NCBI RefSeq assembly: GCF_016890225.1
Contig: NZ_JAFELM010000044.1
Location: 62,001 to 126,000, forward strand
DNA length: 64,000 nucleotides
Reading direction: 5' to 3'
From: Bacillus suaedaesalsae
Lineage (GTDB): Bacteria; Bacillota; Bacilli; Bacillales; SA4
Shown here: positions 1 through 8,419 of the stretch, one piece after another
How positions within the stretch are numbered: the stretch's first letter is position 1
Layout: each line of letters opens with the position of its first letter
Notes under the pieces: model-generated
What the model saw: the letters and a program-made list of their open reading frames with translations, nothing else
Databases searched by the model: none
What the model was told of the DNA's origin: nothing
Program-made: the position numbers and the translations under genes

Positions 1-78
1 ATGTGGAGTATGTACTCTTCCAAGTCTTGCTCCTGTTTGTTTACATGTTTTAATTAATTCATATGTGATCGCTGCCAT
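1..78 (-). CDS. tgt: Queuine tRNA-ribosyltransferase (5' fragment)
   Basis: The first 26 codons of Tgt run off the left edge of the window. The fragment starts [16 protein letters not shown] and continues with the [10 protein letters not shown] stretch typical of bacterial Tgt amino termini. The ATG lies nine bases after an AAGGGAG-like ribosome binding site. It sits 33 bp downstream of queA on the same strand, the usual queA-tgt operon order in Bacillus. Tgt exchanges guanine for the queuine precursor preQ1 at the tRNA wobble position, the step just before QueA acts. Only the start is visible, so catalytic residues cannot be checked. Confidence 0.85.
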   Translation of the reverse strand, partial: MAAITYELIKTCKQTGARLGRVHTPH

Positions 79-111
79 TACAAGGCTCCCTTCGTTGCTA
101 CTTTCTGTTCC

Positions 112-1152
112 TTAAATGATCAACATTGCATCTCCAAAGCTAAAGAATCGATAGTTTTCTTTTACCGCTTCTTCATAGGCTTGAAGGACATTTTCTCTTC
201 CAGCTAATGCGCTAATAAGCATAATTAATGTTGATTTTGGTAAATGGAAGTTTGTAATCATTGCGTCGATTCCTTTGAATTCATAGCCTGGATATATAAA
301 GATACTTGTCCAGCCTGATGATTCAACAAACATCCCGTCATTGTTACTAGCAATTGTTTCAAGTGTGCGTGTAGAGGTTGTCCCTACAGTAATAATTCTT
401 CCACCATTTTGATGTACTTCATTCAATAAGCGTGCTGTTCCCTCTGTCATTTGATAAAATTCCGCATGCATGTCATGTTCTTCAATCGTATCGGCATTTA
501 CTGGTCTAAACGTACCTAAACCAACATGGAGAGTAATAAATGCAATATGTACACCTTTTTTCTTTAGATCCTCTAGCAGTGCATCCGTAAAGTGTAATCC
601 TGCTGTAGGAGCTGCAGCAGAACCCGCTTCTCTTGCAAAAACTGTCTGATAGCGATCTTTATCTTCAAGTTGCTCTTGTATATAAGGTGGCAGAGGCATT
701 TGTCCTAACTCCTCTAATACTTCTAGGAAAATTCCATCATAAGAAAATTCAAATATTCTTCCACCAAATTCACTAACACCAACACAAGTAGCTTTTAACT
801 TGCCGTTTCCAAATGAGACAACTGTTCCTTCAGTAATACGCTTAGCAGGCTTTACGAGCGTTTCCCACCTGTCACCTTCAAGTTGCTTCAATAATAGTAC
901 TTCTACTTTCGCTCCGGTTTCTTCCTTAATACCAAAAAGACGAGCAGGTAATACTCTCGTATCATTTAATACAAGGCAATCTCCTTCTTTTACATACGAT
1001 AAAATAGAACGAAATGAAGTCTCATGCTTCAATTCACCCGTTGCCTTATTTAAAACCATTAGCCTTGAAGCTTCACGGTCTTTTAAAGGTGTCTGGGCAA
1101 TAAGTTCTTCTGGTAAATTAAAATCAAATAAATCAACTTTCACGTTTTTCAC
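112..1152 (-). CDS. queA: S-adenosylmethionine:tRNA ribosyltransferase-isomerase
   Basis: QueA transfers and isomerises the ribosyl part of SAM onto preQ1-modified tRNA, giving epoxyqueuosine in the queuosine pathway. The 346-residue product has the full family length. It shows the conserved start ([16 protein letters not shown]), the [13 protein letters not shown] block, the AAPTAGLHF motif near residue 190 and the [13 protein letters not shown] block near the carboxyl end. It lies between ruvB and tgt as in B. subtilis. A DUF2905 gene separates it from ruvB, with a gap of about 190 bp that may hold its own promoter. The identification is secure. Confidence 0.96.
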   Translation of the reverse strand: MKNVKVDLFDFNLPEELIAQTPLKDREASRLMVLNKATGELKHETSFRSILSYVKEGDCLVLNDTRVLPARLFGIKEETGAKVEVLLLKQLEGDRWETLVKPAKRITEGTVVSFGNGKLKATCVGVSEFGGRIFEFSYDGIFLEVLEELGQMPLPPYIQEQLEDKDRYQTVFAREAGSAAAPTAGLHFTDALLEDLKKKGVHIAFITLHVGLGTFRPVNADTIEEHDMHAEFYQMTEGTARLLNEVHQNGGRIITVGTTSTRTLETIASNNDGMFVESSGWTSIFIYPGYEFKGIDAMITNFHLPKSTLIMLISALAGRENVLQAYEEAVKENYRFFSFGDAMLII

Positions 1153-1338
1153 CTGTTTCTAGCTTGTTTATTTAGACTCTTTTCTTATATAGCATCGCTA
1201 TTAATCAAATTGTGGACATCTTTAATCAATCCATACAGACGAACATTCATTTATTTTAACTAAAGTATTCCCCGAACCCATAATAACTACGTGTTTTTAG
1301 ACCGATTCAGGAAAAAACATTCTATGCGAAAAAATCCC

Positions 1339-1536
1339 TTATTTAAAACGTCCAATAAAATAAAAAATAACAGAAAGTAAAATACTAACTATGATTGAAG
1401 TCACGATTGGAAAATAAAACGTGACATTCCCTTTTTTAAATACGAAATCTCCAGGTAGTCTACCAACAAACTGCCAAATGACGCCAATTAGTAAAAGTAT
1501 ACCTCCAAGTGTCATTAAGAGCTTAGAAATCTCCAT
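1339..1536 (-). CDS. DUF2905 family small membrane protein
   Basis: This 65-residue protein has two predicted membrane helices, about residues 5-26 and 44-63. They flank the short polar loop GRLPGDFVFKKGN, which is the hallmark of the DUF2905 family. Its ATG overlaps the ruvB stop by one base (TAATG), so it is probably translated by coupling to ruvB. Relatives occur next to ruvB or queA in many Bacilli, but no function is established. It is not a shadow ORF: the hydrophobic pattern and coupling are too regular. Confidence 0.85.
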   Translation of the reverse strand: MEISKLLMTLGGILLLIGVIWQFVGRLPGDFVFKKGNVTFYFPIVTSIIVSILLSVIFYFIGRFK

Positions 1537-2534
1537 TACTTTGGTACCTCCAATTGAAAATGACGATAAGCTAAATCAGTCACAATACGTCCTCTCGGTG
1601 TTCGTTGCATAAAACCAAGCTGCAATAAATAGGGTTCATACACATCTTCGATTGTGTGTGATTCTTCCCCAATTGTAGCAGCAATCGTATCGATTCCTAC
1701 TGGACCACCTTTAAACTTTTCAATAATACCTTTAATTAATTTATGGTCGATATGATCAAGTCCTAAACTATCGACTTGAAGCATTTCTAGCGCTTCTTTT
1801 GTAATTTGCTCATCAATATTACCATTTCCTCTTACTTGTGCAAAATCTCGTACTCTTCGCAATAGTCGATTTGCAATTCTAGGGGTTCCTCTTGATCTTC
1901 TTGCGATCTCAATTGTTGCTTCTTTAACAATTCCAACTTGCAGAATAGAAGCGGCTCTTTCTACTATTGTCGATAGCTGTTCAACATTATAATACTCTAA
2001 ACGACTTAATACTCCAAATCGATCACGAAGCGGTGCCGATAAGGAACCCGCCCTTGTTGTCGCCCCCACCAATGTAAAAGGAGGTAAATCAATTCTTACT
2101 GACCTCGCACTTGGTCCTTTTCCGATGACAATATCCAAACAAAAATCTTCCATCGCTGGATACAACACTTCTTCAACCGTACGCTGAAGTCGATGAATTT
2201 CATCAATAAATAAAACATCTCCAGGTTCGAGCGCCGTCAAAATGGCTGCTAAATCACCAGGACGTTCAATAGCAGGACCAGAGGTTGTTCGGATATTGAC
2301 TCCCATTTCGTTTGCGATAATGGTAGCTAGTGTTGTTTTCCCTAGACCCGGTGGTCCATATAATAAAACATGGTCTAATGTTTCATTTCTCATTTTTGCT
2401 GCTTCAATGAAGACAAGTAGATTTTCTTTTACTTTTGTTTGGCCAATGTATTGATGAAGCAGCTGTGGACGAAGGGATTGCTCAAGAAAATCCTCTTCAA
2501 AGCTTGCTTCACCAGAAACAATACGATCATCCAA
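1536..2534 (-). CDS. ruvB: Holliday junction branch migration ATPase RuvB
   Basis: RuvB is the hexameric AAA+ motor that, with RuvA, drives branch migration of Holliday junctions in recombinational repair. At 332 residues it has the normal length. The Walker A motif GPPGLGKT is at residues 60-67 and the Walker B DEIH at 111-114. The sensor region [18 protein letters not shown] and the carboxyl winged-helix ending in TPRGR are intact. It lies 15 bp downstream of ruvA and is followed with one-base overlap by the DUF2905 gene, so ruvA-ruvB-DUF2905 forms one unit. Confidence 0.98.
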   Translation of the reverse strand: MDDRIVSGEASFEEDFLEQSLRPQLLHQYIGQTKVKENLLVFIEAAKMRNETLDHVLLYGPPGLGKTTLATIIANEMGVNIRTTSGPAIERPGDLAAILTALEPGDVLFIDEIHRLQRTVEEVLYPAMEDFCLDIVIGKGPSARSVRIDLPPFTLVGATTRAGSLSAPLRDRFGVLSRLEYYNVEQLSTIVERAASILQVGIVKEATIEIARRSRGTPRIANRLLRRVRDFAQVRGNGNIDEQITKEALEMLQVDSLGLDHIDHKLIKGIIEKFKGGPVGIDTIAATIGEESHTIEDVYEPYLLQLGFMQRTPRGRIVTDLAYRHFQLEVPK

Positions 2535-2549
2535 CGTTTTTCCTCCTTA

Positions 2550-3167
2550 CTATCTACCTTGTACAAGCTGTTGCAAGGCAAGCTTTATGTATTGATCTGT
2601 AGACATATTTTCTTTTTCTAGTATAGGAGTAATTTTCTTAATTTCACGCTCTGCATATCCTAATACCTTTAAAGCTTCAATTGCTTCTTCAAGTTCTTTC
2701 ATAGTAGAAGTAACTAGTTCATGGTCTGGATTAATGACATTACCTTGAACTAATCCAGTATCAACTAAGTCTGCTAATTTCCCTTTTAAATCAAGGATAA
2801 TTTGTCTTGCTGTTTTCTTCCCTACACCAGGAAACTTCACTAAAAAGGATTCATTTTCATCCTCAATGGCACCTACAACCTGCTCAGGGCGTCCAAATGC
2901 TAAGATCGCCATAGCTCCCTTTGGTCCAATTCCGGTTACATTGAGAAGCTTCATGAACAAACTACGTTCCTTTCTAGATGCAAAACCATAAAGCGCTAAA
3001 ACATCTTCACGAACGTGCTGGTATGTATAAACCGTTACTTCGTTTTCTTGACTTACATTATATATGTAAGGATTCGGGGTATGAATTAAATAACCTAAAC
3101 CATGATGATCAATAACAATATATTCTGGGTTAACGTCTGCGACAGTTCCTCTTACAAATTCAATCAC
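2550..3167 (-). CDS. ruvA: Holliday junction DNA-binding protein RuvA
   Basis: RuvA forms the tetramer that clamps the four-way junction and loads RuvB. The 205-residue protein has the amino-terminal OB fold ([12 protein letters not shown]), two helix-hairpin-helix motifs ([16 protein letters not shown] and [19 protein letters not shown]) and a carboxyl helical domain that contacts RuvB. It heads the ruvAB unit. In B. subtilis bofC precedes it closely, whereas here bofC ends at its own terminator more than 500 bp upstream, so ruvA probably has a separate promoter in that gap. Confidence 0.97.
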   Translation of the reverse strand: MIEFVRGTVADVNPEYIVIDHHGLGYLIHTPNPYIYNVSQENEVTVYTYQHVREDVLALYGFASRKERSLFMKLLNVTGIGPKGAMAILAFGRPEQVVGAIEDENESFLVKFPGVGKKTARQIILDLKGKLADLVDTGLVQGNVINPDHELVTSTMKELEEAIEALKVLGYAEREIKKITPILEKENMSTDQYIKLALQQLVQGR

Positions 3168-3692
3168 TTTGTACTCTCTCCCTTATCATGCTGTAATCCA
3201 TTTTAGCATAAAAAAAACAAACTCGTTAGCAGTGCTTAACACGATCATTTACATACCGTTAAAAAGATTAATTTAATATAAAAAAACTCATTCTCCTAAA
3301 CTTGATTCCCGTACTTGTACTAGAGGTGTTGAGCTTTTTGATAGAAGCTTCCTAACCGAACACATATGTAATAAACCATTCAGTTCTGAAATCAACCTAT
3401 TTTTTACTTATTTCATGATGATTAGACGATTCTTGTTTAATTTTACTTAGTGCTAGCTTTAATTCAGAGTTATTATAACTCATTATTGAATCTCAACCGG
3501 TCATTTTATCGGCGATAAGTAATTTTTTCAAATGATGTTAGACTAATTCGGCGAAAATTAATACTTTTTCGGCGATATCCTCTTATTATTCGGCGAAAAT
3601 CCGAATCTTTTCGGCGATTTTATCTGTATAACGACGCTATTCATTTTATTTCCAACAACTTAACCTTATTTCGGCGACCTACGCTCCACTTT
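3168..3692. other. Gene-free intergenic region between ruvA and bofC
   Basis: About 525 bp with no supportable gene on either strand. It contains the six phased TCGGCGA motifs listed separately (3509-3677). It also has a loose imperfect inverted repeat around 3284-3345 (ACTCATTCTCC against GAGGTGTTGAG) whose role is unclear. The ruvA promoter must lie somewhere here, but no convincing sigma-A pair was recognised. The stretch is unusually long for this otherwise compact region. Confidence 0.7.
3509..3677. repeat. Six phased TCGGCGA motifs
   Basis: Exact copies of TCGGCGA begin at 3509, 3548, 3569, 3590, 3611 and 3671. Four consecutive copies are spaced exactly 21 bp apart, two helical turns. 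Their downstream flanks alternate between AAAAT (3548, 3590) and AT (3509, 3569, 3611) types. The sequence between copies is AT-rich and not conserved. The last copy is followed by CC rather than A or T. Function is unknown. A protein-binding array or a genome-wide intergenic repeat are the leading ideas. Confidence 0.85.
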
Positions 3693-3726
3693 CAAAAATA
3701 AAAAAACGAACCCACAGGCTCGTTTT
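3693..3726 (-). terminator. Intrinsic terminator of bofC
   Basis: On the minus strand AACGAGCC pairs with GGGTTCGTT (one G-T wobble, short loop; stem 3705-3724), followed by a run of seven T. It starts two bases after the bofC stop. Confidence 0.85.
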
Positions 3727-3728
3727 CC

Positions 3729-4298
3729 TTAGTTTTTTTGAGAGGTTACAGAGAAAGGTTTGAATACTTCGAGCACCTCAACGTATTTATCTTTAGATTG
3801 AATCGGAATACCTTTTCTCAGTTCCTCATGCTGATGACTTTCAAGTTTTTTTACATCGATTTGAAAAAAGGATTGGATAACTTTGTCTGTTGCTGGTTTA
3901 CCATTAAAAATAGTTAATACACCATTTTCTGTAATCCCAAAATATCCATTTGCTTTTAACAATGGAGAAATATCATCTATGTTTTTTTGAAATACCATTT
4001 GTTCTTCATCTTGATCTATTAATTGCCATGAGGAATATTCTGCCCAAAAATCCTCCATCGATTGTATGGATACTTCCTTAATTTCCTCACTCACTTCACC
4101 GTCTAAGTATATTCGTTCTAGTATAAGTGTCACATTTAAAGGACTCGTCACTTCATATGCATCAGTATGATCTTGGGCATTACTTTTCAATGACGACAAT
4201 ACAATATCTTCATCAGCTTGAGTAGCATCAAAACCAGATAGGTACATACATGCACTTACTACAACTAAAACTTTTAAAATAGAGTAAGTAATCTTCAT
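3729..4298 (-). CDS. bofC: Forespore regulator BofC
   Basis: BofC is the forespore-made intermembrane-space protein that restrains SpoIVB signalling, and so pro-sigma-K processing, in B. subtilis. The chosen ATG at 4298 follows AGAGGTG and gives 189 residues, with a signal peptide over residues 1-28 (MKITYSILKVLVVVSACMYL). A longer ORF starts 14 codons upstream but lacks a ribosome site. The mature part shows the BofC-type pattern: a beta-rich amino domain, then a second domain with GYFGITENGVLTIFNGKP. Its place just upstream of ruvA matches B. subtilis. The signalling machinery it acts on, SpoIVFA/FB, is also encoded in this window. Confidence 0.88.
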   Translation of the reverse strand: MKITYSILKVLVVVSACMYLSGFDATQADEDIVLSSLKSNAQDHTDAYEVTSPLNVTLILERIYLDGEVSEEIKEVSIQSMEDFWAEYSSWQLIDQDEEQMVFQKNIDDISPLLKANGYFGITENGVLTIFNGKPATDKVIQSFFQIDVKKLESHQHEELRKGIPIQSKDKYVEVLEVFKPFSVTSQKN

Positions 4299-4402
4299 GA
4301 AACAACACCTCTTTTTGAAGTAAATTATTCTTACTTCCATTTACTTTCTTTAACAATAAATTAGTCTACCCATCATTAGAAGTTTTATCCAGTATAATTT
4401 TA

Positions 4403-4435
4403 CACAAAAATAAGGTAGGCTACCTGCGCCTACCT
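4403..4435 (-). terminator. Intrinsic terminator of the YhcN-type lipoprotein gene
   Basis: Perfect stem AGGTAGGC/GCCTACCT with a seven-base loop (4413-4435), followed on the minus strand by TTATTTTTG. It lies eight bases after the stop codon. Confidence 0.8.
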
Positions 4436-4442
4436 CACTGTT

Positions 4443-5360
4443 TTAACGAATGGCATCATTTACATCATTTCTAAGTTCACGGAACATATCACGCACATCG
4501 GCATCAAGGTTATCTGTTGGGCCACCATCACGCAATTCATTATCAATGTTACGTGCACGTGTAAAGATGTTTTCGTCAGTGACAACACGGACGTCTTTAC
4601 CTTTTGTTAATTCACGAACTGCATTTTTTACTTGTGTTTCAACTTGACGATTGTTGCGATCGTTTGTATCAACAGCTACAAGAATCTCATCACCATTGAC
4701 AATTGTTCGAACATCGTCCACATTATTAACCTTTTCCACGCGATTCGAAATTTGCTCTGCTAATCCGCCGTTATAATTATTTGTATATGAAGAACGAGCA
4801 TTATTATCTCGTCCAGCCATTTGTCCGTGATAATTATAATCCCCTCGTGAGAAATGGTGGTTATTCGGTAGTGTTGTGTTATCTCTTGTGTTTACATTTC
4901 TACCAGTCGTACCATAATTTGTACCAGTACCGCGGTTGTTTCCATTGGCACTGTTGTCAATTACACCGTCATCACGAGTTCCGATGTTATTTCGAACATC
5001 ACGACCAAATATACCATTGTTTCGGTTATTACCGTTGTTACCATTAGTACCGTTATCGCGATTTCCTGTGTTATTTCCTACACCACGACCAAATGTGCCA
5101 TTGTTATTTCCGTTGTTACGGTCTAACATTTCTGTAATTGGACCATCATTATCTCTTTCAGGCAGTATGGCATTACCATTGTCATTACCATATGATCTGC
5201 CATATGAGCGATTTACATTTTCATCTGAGTAGTATCCGATTGGACGAACAGTGTCATTATTACGGTTCCCCATTGCTCCTTCATCTGTACCATTATTACA
5301 TGCAGTTAAACCACTTAGTAAAAAGGCAGTTGAAAGAGTGTACAATACTTTTTTATTCAA
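4443..5360 (-). CDS. YhcN/YlaJ-family spore lipoprotein (CoxA position)
   Basis: The protein has a lipoprotein signal with lipobox LTAC near residue 20. A long Asn/Gly/Arg-rich low-complexity region (about residues 30-175) follows. The carboxyl domain (about 180-300) has the YhcN/YlaJ pattern: VDDVRTIVNGDEILVAVDT, then a second half ending VRVVTDENIFTRARN. The start is a TTG at 5360 behind AGGGGGGT; an upstream ATG at 5405 has no ribosome site. In B. subtilis the gene next to safA is coxA, a cortex-associated protein with the same domain, so this is its positional counterpart. The low-complexity linker is far longer than usual. A sigma-G-like promoter precedes it. Confidence 0.82.
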   Translation of the reverse strand: MNKKVLYTLSTAFLLSGLTACNNGTDEGAMGNRNNDTVRPIGYYSDENVNRSYGRSYGNDNGNAILPERDNDGPITEMLDRNNGNNNGTFGRGVGNNTGNRDNGTNGNNGNNRNNGIFGRDVRNNIGTRDDGVIDNSANGNNRGTGTNYGTTGRNVNTRDNTTLPNNHHFSRGDYNYHGQMAGRDNNARSSYTNNYNGGLAEQISNRVEKVNNVDDVRTIVNGDEILVAVDTNDRNNRQVETQVKNAVRELTKGKDVRVVTDENIFTRARNIDNELRDGGPTDNLDADVRDMFRELRNDVNDAIR

Positions 5361-5447
5361 TGTAAATACCCCCCTGATTTCATGATGATCTTGAGTGATA
5401 AACACTCTTTACTATCATGGCAATAAAGGGGCTCTTTTACACTGTTA

Positions 5448-5478
5448 TATATATGCAGTGTTAGTTAAGTTGTGGTCA
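5448..5478 (-). promoter_or_regulatory. Candidate sigma-G/sigma-F-type promoter for the lipoprotein gene
   Basis: On the minus strand TGACCA (5473-5478) and CATATATA (5448-5455) are separated by 17 bp, resembling the forespore consensus TGAATA and CATACTA. The -10 is bracketed by an inverted repeat ACACTG/CAGTGT (5440-5461). This is inferred from pattern only. Confidence 0.4.
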
Positions 5479-5510
5479 TCTAAACAATACGTATATAAAT
5501 AGCATGAATA

Positions 5511-5543
5511 TGAAAAATACCACAATACTAAAGATTGTGGTAT
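5511..5543 (-). terminator. Intrinsic terminator of safA
   Basis: Ten-base perfect stem ATACCACAAT/ATTGTGGTAT (5517-5526 with 5534-5543), seven-base loop, then TTTTTCAT on the minus strand. It separates safA from the following lipoprotein gene. Confidence 0.9.
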
Positions 5544-5560
5544 CTCATCATTTTGTTACA

Positions 5561-7144
5561 TTATAAATTGAAATCGTCGTCGTCATCAAAGTCTGGCATA
5601 CCTAATGGTCCTTGCATCGGATAACCTTGCATTCCAAGCCCTGGTTGTGTGGCTCCTCCTGGATATCCTGGCGCAAAGCCTGGTTGTAATGGCTGTTGGC
5701 TAGGTAAAGGTTGCCCTTGAAAACCTGGTCCTCCCCATGGTTGAACTCCTTGTGCAGGTGCGAATCCTTGTGGCACACCCATATATGGCATTCCAGCCTG
5801 AGGGTAGCCTTGTGGCATAAATCCTGGTTGCATCCCTGCTTGTGGATATCCTGGAGGCATGTATTGCTGTGGCATTCCAGGTCCACCAAAGTTTGGCATT
5901 CCTAGATCATCATCTAAATCTGGAACTGCTGGCATTTGTGGCATAGCTGGCATACCGTAACCAGGTGCTCCACCATACAAAGGATATTGTGGTGCAGGTG
6001 CATAACCAGGTTGCCCTATCCCAAAGCCTGGTTGTGGATCAAAAGGTGCACCGTAAGGCATTGGAGTTCCCCCACAACCACAATCATTTCCACCAGCCAT
6101 AGGCAGTTGTTGTTGGAATGGATTCATTCCACCCATTGGCATTTGTTGTGGTAATGAACTCATACCTCCCATTGGCAGTTGTTGTGGTAGTGGACTCATA
6201 CCTCCCATTGGCAGTTGTTGTGGTAGTGGACTCATACCTCCCATTGGCAGTTGTTGTGGTAGTGGACTAGCTCCAGGGTAGGGTGGCATTTCTGGCATAT
6301 CATCTAGTTCATCGTCTCCTAATGGGCTTACCATTGTTGGATAGCCAGGTTGCGGCATGAATCCTTGTTGTGGTTGCATGAATCCTGGTTGCGGCTGCAT
6401 TGGTGCAGGTCCGAATGGATTAAAGTTAAACCCATATCCAGGGTTAATACCTGTAACAGGCATACACTCATCACCTGCAATAGGTGATATTGGTGCTACT
6501 GGTGCTTGTGTAGATTGTGGAGATACTTGTGGTACCTTTGGTACTTTAGGTGCTTTTGGAACGTCCACCGCTGGAGAAACGGCTGTTGGTTGCTTTGCAG
6601 GTGCACCTTTTAAAAAGTTAGCATCAACATTTAAGTAATAATTATTAATATCCATTTCAAACTGAGGTAATTGCGGTAATTTTGGAGCATAAGGTAATTT
6701 TGGAGCTATTGGTGCCTTTGGCACATCCTGGACTCCCTCTACAACTGGTAGTGGTTCTGGAGATAAATCTACGAAAGGTTCTTCTACTTCTTGAATTGGT
6801 GCTACTGGAGCTTCTTTAACTGGCTGAATTGGAGCTACCGGAGCTTCTTTTACTGGCTGAATTGGAGCTACCGGTGCTTCCTTTATTGGCTGTACTGGTG
6901 CCTCTTTTACTGGAGATACCTTTTCTTTAACTGGTTTTTCTTTCACTAATTGACTTGGTGAGAAAGGTGCTTCTTTTGCTTTTACTTGTACGCCTGTTGA
7001 AGGTACTTTCACTTTCATGCCTGGCATAATCATATCTGGATTGCTTAATTGTGAATTAAGCTGTTTAAGTTCTTCAAAATCCACTCCGTATTTTTGGGCG
7101 ATTTTCCAGAGTGTATCACCTTTTTGAACAATATGGATCTTCAC
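5561..7144 (-). CDS. safA: SafA, spore coat morphogenetic protein
   Basis: SafA organises the inner spore coat and is localised to the cortex-coat boundary by SpoVID, also encoded here. The 527-residue protein begins with one LysM domain (residues 1-48, IVQKGDTLWKIAQKYGV). A Lys/Glu/Pro/Ala repeat region follows, with units like PVKEAPVAPIQ. Then comes a long Pro/Met/Gln/Gly-rich region with five MSPLPQQLPMGG units and a short CGCG cluster, ending in an acidic Asp-rich tail. It is longer than the 387-residue B. subtilis protein because of these repeats. The start follows GGGAGGG. Its place next to nadA is as in B. subtilis. Confidence 0.95.
   Translation of the reverse strand: MKIHIVQKGDTLWKIAQKYGVDFEELKQLNSQLSNPDMIMPGMKVKVPSTGVQVKAKEAPFSPSQLVKEKPVKEKVSPVKEAPVQPIKEAPVAPIQPVKEAPVAPIQPVKEAPVAPIQEVEEPFVDLSPEPLPVVEGVQDVPKAPIAPKLPYAPKLPQLPQFEMDINNYYLNVDANFLKGAPAKQPTAVSPAVDVPKAPKVPKVPQVSPQSTQAPVAPISPIAGDECMPVTGINPGYGFNFNPFGPAPMQPQPGFMQPQQGFMPQPGYPTMVSPLGDDELDDMPEMPPYPGASPLPQQLPMGGMSPLPQQLPMGGMSPLPQQLPMGGMSSLPQQMPMGGMNPFQQQLPMAGGNDCGCGGTPMPYGAPFDPQPGFGIGQPGYAPAPQYPLYGGAPGYGMPAMPQMPAVPDLDDDLGMPNFGGPGMPQQYMPPGYPQAGMQPGFMPQGYPQAGMPYMGVPQGFAPAQGVQPWGGPGFQGQPLPSQQPLQPGFAPGYPGGATQPGLGMQGYPMQGPLGMPDFDDDDDFNL
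6129..6272 (-). repeat. 36-bp tandem repeat inside safA
   Basis: Units of 36 bp encode MSPLPQQLPMGG. Copies at 6165-6200 and 6201-6236 are identical and a third (6237 to about 6270) is nearly so. More diverged copies lie on the 5' side of the plus strand. Near-identity suggests recent slippage, so copy number may vary among strains. Confidence 0.85.
6792..6915 (-). repeat. 33-bp tandem repeat inside safA
   Basis: Three to four units of 33 bp encode PVKEAPVAPIQ. Adjacent copies are largely identical at the DNA level. They form a stiff Pro-rich linker just after the LysM domain. Confidence 0.8.
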
Positions 7145-7219
7145 GAATATATCCCTCCCATGGCAAAATTCTTTACAGTCTATGCAACCACTAGGCTAAT
7201 TGCCACTCTTCTTCACCAC

Positions 7220-7248
7220 AACTTATGCGCTTTGGCTTAGATTTATTC
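7220..7248 (-). promoter_or_regulatory. Candidate sigma-E-type promoter of safA
   Basis: On the minus strand GAATAAA (7242-7248) is 14 bp upstream of CATAAGTT (7220-7227), matching the spacing and general form of mother-cell sigma-E promoters. safA is sigma-E dependent in B. subtilis. The assignment is by eye. Confidence 0.45.
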
Positions 7249-7283
7249 CATGAGACAAGGATGCCAAGACTAATTTTGGCCAT

Positions 7284-7310
7284 TAGAAAAAGCCAAGGAT
7301 AACCTTGGCT
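7284..7310 (-). terminator. Intrinsic terminator of the nadBCA operon
   Basis: Eight-base stem AGCCAAGG/CCTTGGCT with a four-base loop (7291-7310), followed on the minus strand by TTTTCT. It touches the nadA stop codon. Confidence 0.8.
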
Positions 7311-8419
7311 CAATTTGCACGTTCAAGCATTCGATTTAAAGCTAATATTGCATTTTCTGCAATATCTTTTTCTACTGAAATGACGTTGATTGTTTCCCCT
7401 TTTTCCAATGTTTCTAATGAATAGAGAAGATGTGGTAAATCAATACGATTCATCGTTAAACACGGACACATATGCGGATTTAATGAAATAATTTCTTTAT
7501 CCGGATGCTGAGCAATGATCCGTTTTACAAGATTCATTTCTGTACCAATTGCCCACTTCGTCCCTGTTTCGGCTTTACTAATTGTATCAATAATATATTT
7601 TGTTGAACCTGCATAATCAGATAAAGCGACCACTTCTCTGCTGCACTCCGGATGAACAATAATATTCATGTCAGGATACTCTACCCTTACTTGTTCAATA
7701 TTATGAATTGTAAAGTTTTCATGAACAGAGCAATGTCCTTTCCACAAAATAACCTTAATATTGGAAATATCTCCTTCATACTCAAGCTCATCAGTGATAG
7801 GATTCCATACTGCCATATCTGATAAAGAAATTCCTAAATCAAAAGCTGTATTTCTACCAAGGTGTTGGTCTGGTAAAAATAATATTCTTTCTTTTTGTGT
7901 AAATGCCCATTCAACCATACCCATCGCATTTGAGGACGTAACAGTTGCTCCACCGTTCTTACCACAAAAAGCTTTAATTGCTGCAGTTGAATTAACATAT
8001 GTTAATGGCAAAATAGTATCACCAAACAACAATTGCAACTTTGACCAAGCTCTTTCAGTCTGATGAATGTCTGCCATATCCGCCATCGAACATCCCGCTC
8101 TCATATCTGGCAAAATAACTTTTTGATGATCCTGCGTTAAAATATCAGCAGTTTCCGCCATGAAATGGACGCCACAAAATACGATAAACTCTGCCTTCGT
8201 ATTAGCAGCGGACTGCTGTGCTAATTGGAGAGAGTCACCTGTCGTATCAGCAAATTGGATGACTTCATCCTTTTGATAATGATGGCCAGGAATATACAAT
8301 CTATCTCCAAACTTTTCTTTTATTTCACGAACTCTCTGTTCCATTTCTGAATCGGTCATGTTTTTATATGAATCAGGTAATTGAAAAGCCGGTGTCTTCA
8401 ATGCCTCTAATATATTCAT
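7310..8419 (-). CDS. nadA: Quinolinate synthase A
   Basis: NadA condenses iminoaspartate with dihydroxyacetone phosphate to quinolinate, using a [4Fe-4S] cluster. At 369 residues it is the size of the B. subtilis enzyme. Cysteines fall at 110, 230 and 320, the cluster ligand positions known there. The CPC motif (318-320) that forms a redox-sensitive disulfide in B. subtilis is present. The ATG overlaps the nadC stop by four bases (ATGA). It is the last gene of nadB-nadC-nadA. The nearby NifS supplies sulfur for the cluster. Confidence 0.97.
   Translation of the reverse strand: MNILEALKTPAFQLPDSYKNMTDSEMEQRVREIKEKFGDRLYIPGHHYQKDEVIQFADTTGDSLQLAQQSAANTKAEFIVFCGVHFMAETADILTQDHQKVILPDMRAGCSMADMADIHQTERAWSKLQLLFGDTILPLTYVNSTAAIKAFCGKNGGATVTSSNAMGMVEWAFTQKERILFLPDQHLGRNTAFDLGISLSDMAVWNPITDELEYEGDISNIKVILWKGHCSVHENFTIHNIEQVRVEYPDMNIIVHPECSREVVALSDYAGSTKYIIDTISKAETGTKWAIGTEMNLVKRIIAQHPDKEIISLNPHMCPCLTMNRIDLPHLLYSLETLEKGETINVISVEKDIAENAILALNRMLERAN

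Noticed and set aside
3509-3677. The TCGGCGA array as a CRISPR
   Set aside because: Repeat units are only seven bases with 14-base gaps, and no cas gene is near. CRISPR repeats are 23 bases or longer.
4781-5232. Overlapping plus-strand ORFs opposite the YhcN-type gene
   Set aside because: They mirror the repetitive Asn/Gly codons of the real gene, lack ribosome sites and encode implausible His/Tyr/Leu-rich proteins.
6129-6272. The 36-bp units as a CRISPR array
   Set aside because: They are contiguous, have no spacers and are in frame within safA.
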